A DNA stretch of 22,174 nt from CAZCTO01 sp964501725 (GTDB lineage Bacteria > Bacillota > Clostridia > Saccharofermentanales > Saccharofermentanaceae), in assembly GCA_964501725.1 (NCBI GenBank), contig CAZCTO010000026.1, positions 1 to 22,174 on the forward strand, written 5' to 3'. Shown here piece by piece: positions 1-6,698 of the stretch. Below the pieces are notes generated by a model. It was given only the letters and a program-made list of their open reading frames with translations. It was not told where the DNA came from and ran no database searches. Made by a program: the position numbers and the translations under genes. How positions within the stretch are numbered: the first letter of the stretch is position 1; every line of letters starts with the position of its first letter.

Positions 1-455
1 CGACAGCGAGAGATTCGACCATACTGTGAGCCGTAGGTTCGAGTCATCTTCAAGGAGAATAAATATTCCTTGTATACGAGCCTGCGTACGCGGGGGCCCG
101 TTTCCGAGCGCCGCCTGCGGCGGAGGGAGGGAGGAAAAAGGCCGCGAAACAGTGGGAGAATCACGAAGCGACAGCGAGAGATTCGACCATACTGTGAGCC
201 GTAGGTTCGAGTCATCTTCAAGGAGAATAAATATTCCTTGTATACGAGCCTGCGTACGCGGGGGCCCGTTTCCGAGCGCCGCCTGCGGCGGAGGGAGCGA
301 GGAAAAAGGGCGCGTGACAGTGGGAGAATCGCGAAGCGAGACCGAGCGATTCGACCTTACTGTGAGCCGTAGGTTCGAGTCATCTTCCATGAGGATACAT
401 ATTTTTGTATACGAGCCTGCGTACGCAGGGGCCCGTTTCCGACCGCTGCCGGTGA
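1..455. repeat. Tandem 168-bp palindrome-rich repeat array, 2.7 copies
   Basis: Three head-to-tail units begin at 1, 169 and 337, with a period of exactly 168 bp. The first two are nearly identical; differences cluster around 130-165 versus 298-333. The third is diverged and fades out near 450. Each unit holds several dyads: a gcgtacgc core that in copy 3 grows into a perfect 14-bp palindrome (416-429), a gggccc site, a GC-rich cgccgcctgcggcgg hairpin in copies 1 and 2, and at the copy 2/3 junction a GAATCGC/GCGATTC stem (326-332 with 346-352) nested inside ACAGT/ACTGT. Because 168 is divisible by three, an apparent reading frame stays open across the array, but its Arg/Ser/Gly-rich product looks like translated repeat DNA. 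The array probably continues to the left of the window. Its function is unknown; dispersed intergenic elements of this style are common in Clostridia (general knowledge). Confidence 0.85.
416..429. repeat. Perfect 14-bp palindrome in repeat copy 3
   Basis: The sequence cctgcgtacgcagg is its own reverse complement. Copies 1 and 2 carry the same site with one mismatch (cctgcgtacgcggg). It could be a hairpin tip or a protein-binding site. The 456-540 stretch to its right is AT-rich and shows no gene or clear signal. Confidence 0.6.
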
Positions 456-540
456 ATTAATTAATTGGTCATTCTTTCTATTCCAACGTTGTAATTTGTC
501 TATCACACCAAAACCTATCTCATACAAGATATTGCTGGTT

Positions 541-568
541 TCGACAAAATAGCAAAAACTTGTATAAT
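541..568 (+). promoter_or_regulatory. Candidate promoter P1 for the AAA_14 ATPase gene
   Basis: A -35-like TCGACA (541-546) and a perfect TATAAT (563-568) are separated by 16 nt. The -10 box lies inside the left arm of the inverted repeat at 560-594. The predicted transcription start is near 575, in the loop of the dyad. Confidence 0.5.
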
Positions 569-594
569 CTAACGTGTCATGTTGGATTATACAA
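560..594. promoter_or_regulatory. Inverted repeat (14-bp arms), probable operator
   Basis: The left arm (560-573, ttgtataatctaac) and right arm (581-594, gttggattatacaa) are reverse complements apart from one T/G position, around a 7-nt centre. The left arm contains the -10 box of P1 and the right arm contains the -35-like box of P2. If transcription starts near 575 the RNA carries only one arm. The dyad is therefore more likely a DNA-level site for a dimeric regulator than an RNA hairpin. No regulator gene is visible in the window. Confidence 0.55.
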
Positions 595-610
595 GGTTTT
601 ACTATATAAT
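582..610 (+). promoter_or_regulatory. Alternative promoter P2 for the AAA_14 ATPase gene
   Basis: TTGGAT (582-587, a weak -35) and a perfect TATAAT (605-610) are separated by exactly 17 nt. The predicted start near 617 would give a leader of about 20 nt before the ATG at 639. P1 and P2 cannot be told apart from sequence alone. Confidence 0.4.
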
Positions 611-638
611 GAGCTTAGATTATCTCTGGAGGATGTAT

Positions 639-1892
639 ATGAGGCAAATTTCAAGAGCAATTATGACCCAGCTTCTAAGGGCTATGGATTCTTTTCCTGC
701 GATTTTGGTAACAGGACCTCGACAGGCCGGGAAATCGACGCTCCTGCAAATGGTTGGAAAAGAATATGAGTATATCACTTTTGATGACCCGATCTTGCTG
801 CAGCAAGCAAAGGAAGATCCGGAGCTTTTTTTCATGAACCATTCGGAAAGGCTGATCCTTGATGAAATCCAGTATGCACCGGAATTGTTTCCATATCTAA
901 AAATGAGAATAGATAAAATGAGATACGATGCATTAAGCAAAGGGGTTCCGGCGAAATGCTTATACCTATTGTCGGGTTCGCAAGCGTATCATTTGATGCA
1001 AAACGTAAGTGAGTCACTTGCCGGAAGGCTGGCGATTCTCCCGTTATTGGGAATATCAAATCGCGAGAATAAAGGAATTGAGTGCAATCTTCCATTCGTT
1101 CCGGATGAGAAATATATGACGGAGCGTGCGAAAGAGAGCATTGTTATAGAAGATATATGGTCGACTATCCATCGGGGGAGCATGCCCAAACTCGTTGTCT
1201 CCCAAGATGACTGGGATCTTTTCTATGCCGGGTATGTGGCAACGTACATTGAGCGGGATGTCAATCAACTTTCCAGAATTGAAGATAGGGGTGACTTTGT
1301 TCGTTTTATGGCTGCGACAGCCGCCAGAAGTGGTGAACTGATAAACTACGAGAGCATAGCAAAGGATATTGGAGTGTCTGCTGTGACGGTGAAACGCTGG
1401 ATCAATATTCTGGTTACAGCCGGAATCGTCTTAGAGCTTCAGCCCTACCACAACAATCATCTGAAGCGAGTAATCAAGACGCCCAAAATCTATTTCACAG
1501 ATACCGGATTGATGGCATGGCTGACCCGTTGGATTTCTCCGGAGACGATTCAAAGCGGGGCAAAAGCAGGACAATTCTTTGAAACATGGGTGGTCAACGA
1601 AATTGCGAAGTCGTTTCTCAATGCCGGGAAATCGCTGCGAGATTTGTATTATTACCGGGATGCGAATCAAAGAGAAATCGATTTGATCATTGAAGTCGGC
1701 CGAACTGTGTATCCGGTCGAGATCAAGATGTCGGCGAAGCCGGGTAAAAACATGACCAGGGCTTTTCGTTTGTTGGAACCGATCACTGAAGCAGGAGATT
1801 TGACGATCGGAGACGGCGCCTTGATCAATCAATATCCCCAATTAATGCTGATCGAAAATAACGTTCGCGCCGTGCCTGTCGGATATTTGTAA
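639..1892 (+). CDS. AAA_14 / DUF4143 family ATP-binding protein
   Basis: A 417-residue P-loop ATPase of the AAA_14-DUF4143 architecture. The Walker A motif GPRQAGKST lies near residue 26-34 and the Walker B motif LILDEIQ near residue 71. The C-terminal DUF4143 part ends in a PD-(D/E)XK-like signature (REIDLIIE followed by VEIK), which is typical of these proteins. A winged-helix-like stretch (SVTVKRWINIL) lies between the two parts. I chose the ATG at 639 because tggagg (627-632) sits 6 nt upstream; the in-frame ATGs at 579 and 633 lack a properly spaced site. Proteins of this family are abundant and often multicopy in anaerobes. Their cellular role is poorly defined, though links to toxin-antitoxin-like or mobile DNA have been suggested. 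The next gene is 146 nt downstream, so linkage to it is uncertain. Confidence 0.9.
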   Translation: MRQISRAIMTQLLRAMDSFPAILVTGPRQAGKSTLLQMVGKEYEYITFDDPILLQQAKEDPELFFMNHSERLILDEIQYAPELFPYLKMRIDKMRYDALSKGVPAKCLYLLSGSQAYHLMQNVSESLAGRLAILPLLGISNRENKGIECNLPFVPDEKYMTERAKESIVIEDIWSTIHRGSMPKLVVSQDDWDLFYAGYVATYIERDVNQLSRIEDRGDFVRFMAATAARSGELINYESIAKDIGVSAVTVKRWINILVTAGIVLELQPYHNNHLKRVIKTPKIYFTDTGLMAWLTRWISPETIQSGAKAGQFFETWVVNEIAKSFLNAGKSLRDLYYYRDANQREIDLIIEVGRTVYPVEIKMSAKPGKNMTRAFRLLEPITEAGDLTIGDGALINQYPQLMLIENNVRAVPVGYL

Positions 1893-2038
1893 ATCTATCC
1901 GGCGGCTAAGCAGCCCAATTCTCTTAGTCAGATCCATCTCCCACCCAATTTTGAAACAAACCACCCGTGACACTCGTCTTATCGATATAGCCCCGAATCG
2001 GGAGCGAATCTTTTCGAGAAAAGCGGAGGCGAACATTT

Positions 2039-2491
2039 ATGAAGATTGACCCTTTGGAATCGTATGATGAGGCAAAGTATCCTTCGCTTAAGGATGCGCG
2101 CTCGAGTAAATTGAGCGGTGGATCGAAGAGCGGGATTGCTCTTTTGATGGCTTCGCTGACGGCGCTTGCGATGTCGAACTGTAATCCGAAAGTAGAGAAT
2201 TCAGGAAGAGACAGGCTGAAGATGGAGGAAGAGCCAAAAGCAGAAAGATTTTTGTGGCGTACAACCGGGGCAAGCGAGACGACAGAGACTTCGGAAGAAC
2301 CGGCGCTTGCAGGCGATATCATGATTATTGAGACTAATCCGACGCTCGCGGGGGAAATGGTCATTACTGAGACTAACCCGTGGAGAGGTGAAATTGATGA
2401 GGATCCGGTGGAAGCCGGTATTGTCGGCCCGACCATTGTAGTAGAAGAGATGGATCCCACCCTTGCCGGATCTATTGCGATTATGGAATAG
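2039..2491 (+). CDS. Candidate radical SAM-modified peptide precursor with internal repeats
   Basis: A 150-residue protein I do not recognise by family. Its start has a good site (gcggagg, 9 nt before the ATG). Seen in the sequence are three parts: a charged N-terminal region (1-32); a hydrophobic segment (33-45) ending in SNC at residues 46-48, like a signal or lipoprotein-like segment though not a canonical lipobox; and an acidic C-terminal half with a repeated block. The block runs PALAGDIMIIETN (88-100), PTLAGEMVITETN (101-113), a degenerate unit (114-139) and PTLAGSIAIME (140-150). It holds a single Cys (48) and one Trp in the repeat region (115). The radical SAM/SPASM gene begins 13 nt after its stop. 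By analogy with radical SAM RiPP loci I infer that this is the substrate, with residues 1-32 as leader and the repeats as the modified part. It could instead be an unmodified surface lipoprotein. I see no convincing promoter in 1893-2038. Confidence 0.65.
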   Translation: MKIDPLESYDEAKYPSLKDARSSKLSGGSKSGIALLMASLTALAMSNCNPKVENSGRDRLKMEEEPKAERFLWRTTGASETTETSEEPALAGDIMIIETNPTLAGEMVITETNPWRGEIDEDPVEAGIVGPTIVVEEMDPTLAGSIAIME

Positions 2492-2504
2492 TGGAGAGCG
2501 CCGC

Positions 2505-3635
2505 ATGAATTATACGCTACACATTACCGATCGTTGCAACATGCGTTGCTCGTACTGCACGCAGGAGCATTCAGCACGGGAGATGTCCTTAAAGACAGCG
2601 CTTGCGGCGGTGGATCTGTCGGTTCGTTCAAAAGGAGACCGTCTGATTCCCTCAGGTTGTATGCATACGGGACTATCCTTCTTCGGCGGAGAGCCCCTGC
2701 TGAATCGCGGACTCATCGAGCAAACGGTGGAATACTGCGAGGGGATTCGTGCCGCAACCGGAGAAAAGTTCAAGTATGTTATGGTGACAAACGGAACGCT
2801 TTTGGATGAGTCGTTTCTCGAGTTCGCCGTCCGGAACAAGATGGAAATCGGACTGTCGCACGACGGACTGATGCACGAAAAGTCGCGAAAAATGGGCGAC
2901 GGCTCGTCATCTTTTGACCTGCTGGAAGGAAAGATTTCGCTTTTGCTTAAATACCTCCCCCAAAGCACCGCGATGTGCACGATCCATCCGCTCCATGTTG
3001 ATCGGCTGGCAGACTCGATCGAGTGGCTTTTCGAGAAGGGGTTCCGGGAGATTCAAACCATTCCTGCAGTTGGGGATAAAACGAATTGGACACCTGAGGC
3101 GCTCGAAGCACTGGATGAGCAATATAGGAAACTTTCGGATTTATATGTGAAGTGGACCGCGGCGGGGTATGATTTCTCGCTACCGGTTTTCGATATAAAA
3201 ATTAAGTCGCACATCATGGACGGGATGGGGATCCATCAGACCTGCCGGTTCGGACAGAAGCAGCTTTCCGTCGCGCCGGACGGGGCAATTTATCCGTGCG
3301 TACAGTTTCTCGATCATCCGGAGTTCCGGATGGGCGACGTTTTTGGAGGATTGATTGAGGAGAGTGTACGGAGTGTTGTCGAAAAGGGCCTGCAGGAACC
3401 GGAAGAGTGTCAAACATGTGCGCTCAAAAAACGCTGTAAGTACAACTGCTGTTGCCAGAATAAAGTGATGACCGGCACCATCCATCAGGTATCGCCGCTG
3501 ACATGCGCGTTTGAGCGAGCGGCGATCCGAAATAGCGACCGCGCGGCAAATCGGCTTGTGGAGGCCGGCGATCCGTATTTTATGAAGAAACACTACCAAT
3601 TCGCGTCGCAGGTACGGACCGGAAAGCCGGAATAA
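2505..3635 (+). CDS. Radical SAM/SPASM protein, putative peptide maturase
   Basis: A 376-residue enzyme. The radical SAM cluster motif CNMRCSYC (C11, C15, C18) sits almost at the N terminus, and the SAM-binding GGEP is at 61-64. The C-terminal SPASM domain fits the family pattern: a Cys at 247 begins CX12GX4C, followed from residue 302 by CX2CX5CX3C and a later Cys in LTC. It should therefore carry the SAM-cleaving 4Fe-4S cluster and two auxiliary clusters, as in anaerobic sulfatase- and RiPP-maturating enzymes. I chose the ATG at 2505 because ggag lies 8 nt upstream and because the first cluster Cys is expected close to the N terminus; an upstream ATG at 2463 would overlap the precursor gene. 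No separate N-terminal peptide-recognition (RRE) domain is visible. The direct neighbour at 2039-2491 suggests a maturase-substrate pair. The substrate and chemistry cannot be read from sequence. Confidence 0.88.
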   Translation: MNYTLHITDRCNMRCSYCTQEHSAREMSLKTALAAVDLSVRSKGDRLIPSGCMHTGLSFFGGEPLLNRGLIEQTVEYCEGIRAATGEKFKYVMVTNGTLLDESFLEFAVRNKMEIGLSHDGLMHEKSRKMGDGSSSFDLLEGKISLLLKYLPQSTAMCTIHPLHVDRLADSIEWLFEKGFREIQTIPAVGDKTNWTPEALEALDEQYRKLSDLYVKWTAAGYDFSLPVFDIKIKSHIMDGMGIHQTCRFGQKQLSVAPDGAIYPCVQFLDHPEFRMGDVFGGLIEESVRSVVEKGLQEPEECQTCALKKRCKYNCCCQNKVMTGTIHQVSPLTCAFERAAIRNSDRAANRLVEAGDPYFMKKHYQFASQVRTGKPE

Positions 3636-3729
3636 TATCTCCTTGTTCGGTATCAGACGAATTCAGTGGAAAATAGTCCGTCCTTGGAATATCATGAAGA
3701 GAAAACAATCATTGTTCCAGGGCGGTGTT

Positions 3730-5586
3730 ATGAAGGGGTTTTACAGGCAGAATTTTGCCTTGATTCGCAGAAATCTTCCGGCGCTTTTATGGTTCGAGTT
3801 GCTGTACAAGATGCTTGCGGCTCTCGTTCTGTATCCGCTGATTTTGTCGGGTCTGGATTATGCGATTAAAAAATCCGGCCTTACATTCCTCACTGACAAT
3901 AATCTTAAAGTATTTCTTTCAAATCCGGTATCACTTGCAATCGGGATTCTTCTGATTGTCATCATGGTGGTTTTTGCGTTATACGAGCTCTCGGTACTTA
4001 TCGTTTGTTTTGAAAAGAGCCGTCTGGGCGAAAAGGTCAACTCGATCGAGATTGCTTTTGCCGGCCTTACGAAACTAAGGAAATTTCTACATCCGCTTGG
4101 TTTTATTTACTTTTTTATTTTGCTGGCGGCGCTGACGTTTCTGGACTTTCCGTTCGCCTCGGTACTGGTTTCGGCCACCGGAATTCCGGACTTTCTGCAT
4201 CGTACTTTTCAGGATCACGCGATTCTTAAATGGCTTGTAGTTGTCATCAGTGCCGTTGTGCTGTGGTTTTTCTGGTCGTATATTTTTACGATTCACTTCA
4301 TTGTGCTTCGCGGAATGCATTTCAGAGAGGCAATAAAAGCGACCCGAAAGCTGATCCGCGGACGCGTTTTCCGGATCAATGTACGCTTTTTGATTTGGTA
4401 TCTGATCGTCTTTGTATTGCTGTTTGCGCTTTATGCCCTGGTACTTGTTGCGGGTGCGGCGATTATTAAGCCGGCTTTTCCCGCGGATACGGAGCTCGTG
4501 GCATTTCTCACCTTTTCCCGCGCGGTGGGGAGTGTTGCATCTTTTCTGCTTTATAGCTTTTTTACTCCGTTCTTCTTTGTGGTGGTGAGTACGTATTTCC
4601 AGAAAATGGTGCTGGAAAAAGGGTTGCAGCCAAAATTCGAATCTACCCCGCTTAAAATTCGGTCATTCAAAAGCCATCGCGTGATACTCGGGCTTCTATT
4701 GCTTGCCATTATCGGAGCCAATGCAGGTATACTGGTCCAATCGCTATCCGACGGTGTCATAAGACGTATTGTGTTTGCCAGAACACCGGATATCAGCGCT
4801 CATCGGGGAAGCTCTCTTGAGGCCCCCGAAAACACGATCGCGGCTGTCGAAAAAGCCATTGAAGAGGGTGCTGATTACGCAGAGATTGATGTACGCATGA
4901 CGAAGGACGGCACGGTGGTATTGATGCACGACGCGAGCCTCAAGCGAACAACCGGAGTAGAAGAGATGGTTTGGGATGTCTCCATCGAGGACCTGAAAAA
5001 ACTGGATGCCGGCGCATCGTATTCTGAGGAGTTTGCCGGAGAGCAAGTGCCGACCCTGGAGGAAGTGATCGACTTTGCATCGGGTCGCATCCGTCTCAAC
5101 ATCGAAATTAAAATGTCCTCAATGACACCGGATTTGCCTCAAAAAGTAGCCGAAGTAATTGCTTTAAAGGACTTTTCCAATCAGTGCGTTGTCACGAGCT
5201 TCAATTACAACGCATTGGGTAAGGTCAAAACGGTAAGTGAAGACATCCGTACCGGCCTGATCATCACGATGCCGCTTGGCAGTTACACAGAATTGCAGTA
5301 TGTGGATTTCTACAGTCTGAATGCGCTTTTTATATCCGCGCGCCAGGTTGATATGATTCACCGTCTCGGTTATGAGGTTCATGTTTGGGGAGCGAAGGAC
5401 CGGCAAAGCGTTCAAAAAATGGTTGGCTTCGGCGTCGACAATATCATCGCGACCGACCCGATCATGGCTCGTGAGGCGGTCTATGTGAAAAGCGCGAATG
5501 ATTTTGTTATTCTCATTGCCAAGACGTTTTTCGGGCAAAATGATATCGTCCGTCGAAATTCATTTACATATCCGTTACGATACTAG
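3730..5586 (+). CDS. Membrane-anchored glycerophosphodiester phosphodiesterase
   Basis: A protein of about 618 residues with two parts. The N-terminal part (about 1-345) has some seven hydrophobic helices, as in the GPDPase_memb domain. The C-terminal part is a GDPD catalytic domain with HRG at 358-360, PENT at 366-369, the metal ligands E385 and D387, the catalytic HD at 400-401, and a later EIK. The family hydrolyses glycerophosphodiesters to glycerol 3-phosphate and an alcohol; membrane-anchored forms may act on lipid headgroups or teichoic acid-type polymers. I prefer the ATG at 3730 (aggg, 7 nt upstream; MKGFYRQNF is a typical start). Further upstream in-frame starts are an ATG at 3694 and a TTG at 3643, both with poorer sites. 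The 94-nt gap after the radical SAM gene allows co-transcription, but function gives no reason to link them. Confidence 0.88.
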   Translation: MKGFYRQNFALIRRNLPALLWFELLYKMLAALVLYPLILSGLDYAIKKSGLTFLTDNNLKVFLSNPVSLAIGILLIVIMVVFALYELSVLIVCFEKSRLGEKVNSIEIAFAGLTKLRKFLHPLGFIYFFILLAALTFLDFPFASVLVSATGIPDFLHRTFQDHAILKWLVVVISAVVLWFFWSYIFTIHFIVLRGMHFREAIKATRKLIRGRVFRINVRFLIWYLIVFVLLFALYALVLVAGAAIIKPAFPADTELVAFLTFSRAVGSVASFLLYSFFTPFFFVVVSTYFQKMVLEKGLQPKFESTPLKIRSFKSHRVILGLLLLAIIGANAGILVQSLSDGVIRRIVFARTPDISAHRGSSLEAPENTIAAVEKAIEEGADYAEIDVRMTKDGTVVLMHDASLKRTTGVEEMVWDVSIEDLKKLDAGASYSEEFAGEQVPTLEEVIDFASGRIRLNIEIKMSSMTPDLPQKVAEVIALKDFSNQCVVTSFNYNALGKVKTVSEDIRTGLIITMPLGSYTELQYVDFYSLNALFISARQVDMIHRLGYEVHVWGAKDRQSVQKMVGFGVDNIIATDPIMAREAVYVKSANDFVILIAKTFFGQNDIVRRNSFTYPLRY

Positions 5587-5588
5587 TG

Positions 5589-5622
5589 AAAAAATGATGG
5601 CCGGACCTTATTGATCCGGCCA
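5589..5622 (-). terminator. Rho-independent terminator of the DUF975 gene
   Basis: An 8-bp perfect stem (tggccgga 5598-5605 with tccggcca 5615-5622) has a 9-nt loop. Read on the minus strand it is followed by a T6 run (A6 on plus at 5589-5594). It lies about 35 nt past the stop of the minus-strand gene. The plus strand has no T tract after the stem, but the hairpin may still help end the GDPD transcript. Confidence 0.75.
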
Positions 5623-5656
5623 CTGGAAATCGGATTGAAACATGGGAAACAGTTGA

Positions 5657-6466
5657 TCAGTGAGAGACAAAAGGAGAGTCGCTGATACTGTCCTGTGCCA
5701 GGCTCACATATAGTTTTCCGATTGTTGCCCGATGATATGGAATGACAAAAAAGGTGCCTAATCCGAAAGGTATTAAACCGAGCAAATACCACCCGAGGAA
5801 GGACAAATCCATCACAAACATCTCGAACTTGATCTCTCTTGTCATAGAATTACTTCTTCTAATAGCCTCGGATATGGGTAACGTCGGCTCTTCGGCCAGT
5901 ATATAGGGAACCATTCGATAGGCGTAACTTTTCACGATCACCGGGAAAAATAAAAGAAGAGACCAAAAAAACAGATAAAGATTTTTAACAAACATTTTTC
6001 CGGCGAACGAGAGCCATTCTCGTGTTCTGTATGGGGAAAAAAGCGTTCCGAAACTGCCTGGTCCTTTAAAACCTTCGAGAAAATACCGGGCTTGTCCAAC
6101 AGAAAGAACTTCTGAAACAAAAGTTCTCCAAAGGATTACGACAATTGCAATCGAAGACAAAATGATCAGAACCATTGGATTCAGGGCAATACGAAGGACG
6201 TTATTGGACGATATGGGTGACTCAATCAGCAAATATCCAACATCCGAATCTTTAGGACCGATGGTGTAATAGTTCTGCTCAGGCAAATTTAGTTCTGATC
6301 GATCAAAGATCAAAAACATATCATCATAACCATCCTCGTCGACCTTAACTGAAATACTTATAACGCCGGCCAGCAAAGAAAAAACAAGACAAACCAGAAA
6401 CGCTTGCCAAAAATGAGTGCGAAGAAACTCTTTTGCTTGTGACTTATATAATCCTCGATTCAGCAT
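5657..6466 (-). CDS. DUF975 family integral membrane protein
   Basis: A 269-residue membrane protein with the typical DUF975 layout: an N-terminal helix after a basic start (MLNRGLYKSQAKEFLRTHFW), several further hydrophobic helices, the motif SEAIRRSNSMT near residue 197, and a final helix pair ending in a short polar tail. A loop of about 50 residues rich in Asp/Glu follows the first helix. The start has a strong gggagg site about 6 nt upstream. The gene stands alone: it converges on the GDPD gene with a shared hairpin between them, and it diverges from queT. The biochemical role of DUF975 is unknown; a membrane or transport-related function is only a guess. Confidence 0.85.
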   Translation of the reverse strand: MLNRGLYKSQAKEFLRTHFWQAFLVCLVFSLLAGVISISVKVDEDGYDDMFLIFDRSELNLPEQNYYTIGPKDSDVGYLLIESPISSNNVLRIALNPMVLIILSSIAIVVILWRTFVSEVLSVGQARYFLEGFKGPGSFGTLFSPYRTREWLSFAGKMFVKNLYLFFWSLLLFFPVIVKSYAYRMVPYILAEEPTLPISEAIRRSNSMTREIKFEMFVMDLSFLGWYLLGLIPFGLGTFFVIPYHRATIGKLYVSLAQDSISDSPFVSH

Positions 6467-6491
6467 ACGCTACCTCCCGGTACAGATTAAA

Positions 6492-6520
6492 GATATATAT
6501 CCATATTAGCACATTGTCAG
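6492..6520 (-). promoter_or_regulatory. Candidate promoter of the DUF975 gene
   Basis: On the minus strand CTGACA (6520-6515) and TATATC (6497-6492) are separated by 17 nt. The predicted start near 6485 leaves a short leader before the gggagg ribosome site. The -35 box is good, the -10 box mediocre. Confidence 0.4.
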
Positions 6521-6698
6521 ATGAGTTCAATTGACAAAGTCGGACAGATCCGGCTTGCTTTTCGACAGAGAGTTCTATATAGTCTTTTTATCTGCAGGAT
6601 TCCTTTTGACTCATTCAATGTGGGCTTGCAAGTGTCAATTTTGCCCTTTGGGGTACTCGTCTCCGGTCGACATTTTTCGGCTGATATTGGAGGATGTA
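6521..6698 (+). other. Unassigned leader region upstream of queT
   Basis: About 180 nt without a supported gene. It holds a perfect TTGACA (6531-6536) without a convincing partner -10 box at normal spacing, a 6-bp hairpin (6539-6544 with 6549-6554, one G/T pair, loop caga), and a TATATA at 6576. QueT genes are often controlled by preQ1 riboswitches. I looked for the class I tail (A-rich AACTAAGGAGG-like) and for the class II arrangement and found neither. A class III or other structured leader cannot be excluded by eye. Confidence 0.3.

Noticed and set aside
30..50. tRNA fragment (ggttcgagtc looks like a T-arm)
   Set aside because: There is no acceptor stem, anticodon arm or CCA around it. 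The motif recurs in each repeat unit without the rest of a tRNA.
1..455. CRISPR array
   Set aside because: The repeat unit is 168 bp with no unique spacers; adjacent units are near-identical over their whole length.
26..460. Open frame of 144 codons across the repeat array
   Set aside because: It is the translation of three repeat units whose length is a multiple of three. It has no ribosome site, and its composition follows the repeat rather than a protein.
560..769. Short frame overlapping the AAA_14 ATPase start
   Set aside because: It lies in another frame of the promoter and ATPase gene and lacks a ribosome binding site.
1431..1841. 136-codon antisense frame in the AAA_14 ATPase gene
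   Set aside because: It is an antisense shadow of a gene with clear family motifs.
1924..2460. 178-codon antisense frame across the putative precursor
   Set aside because: It is Ser/Ile/Pro-rich low-complexity sequence arising from the repeats on the other strand, with no ribosome site. The plus-strand gene has a ribosome site and an adjoining enzyme gene.
6521..6698. preQ1-I or preQ1-II riboswitch
   Set aside because: The A-rich tail of class I and the conserved stems of class II are absent by eye. A class III aptamer is not excluded, so it is left as an open finding.
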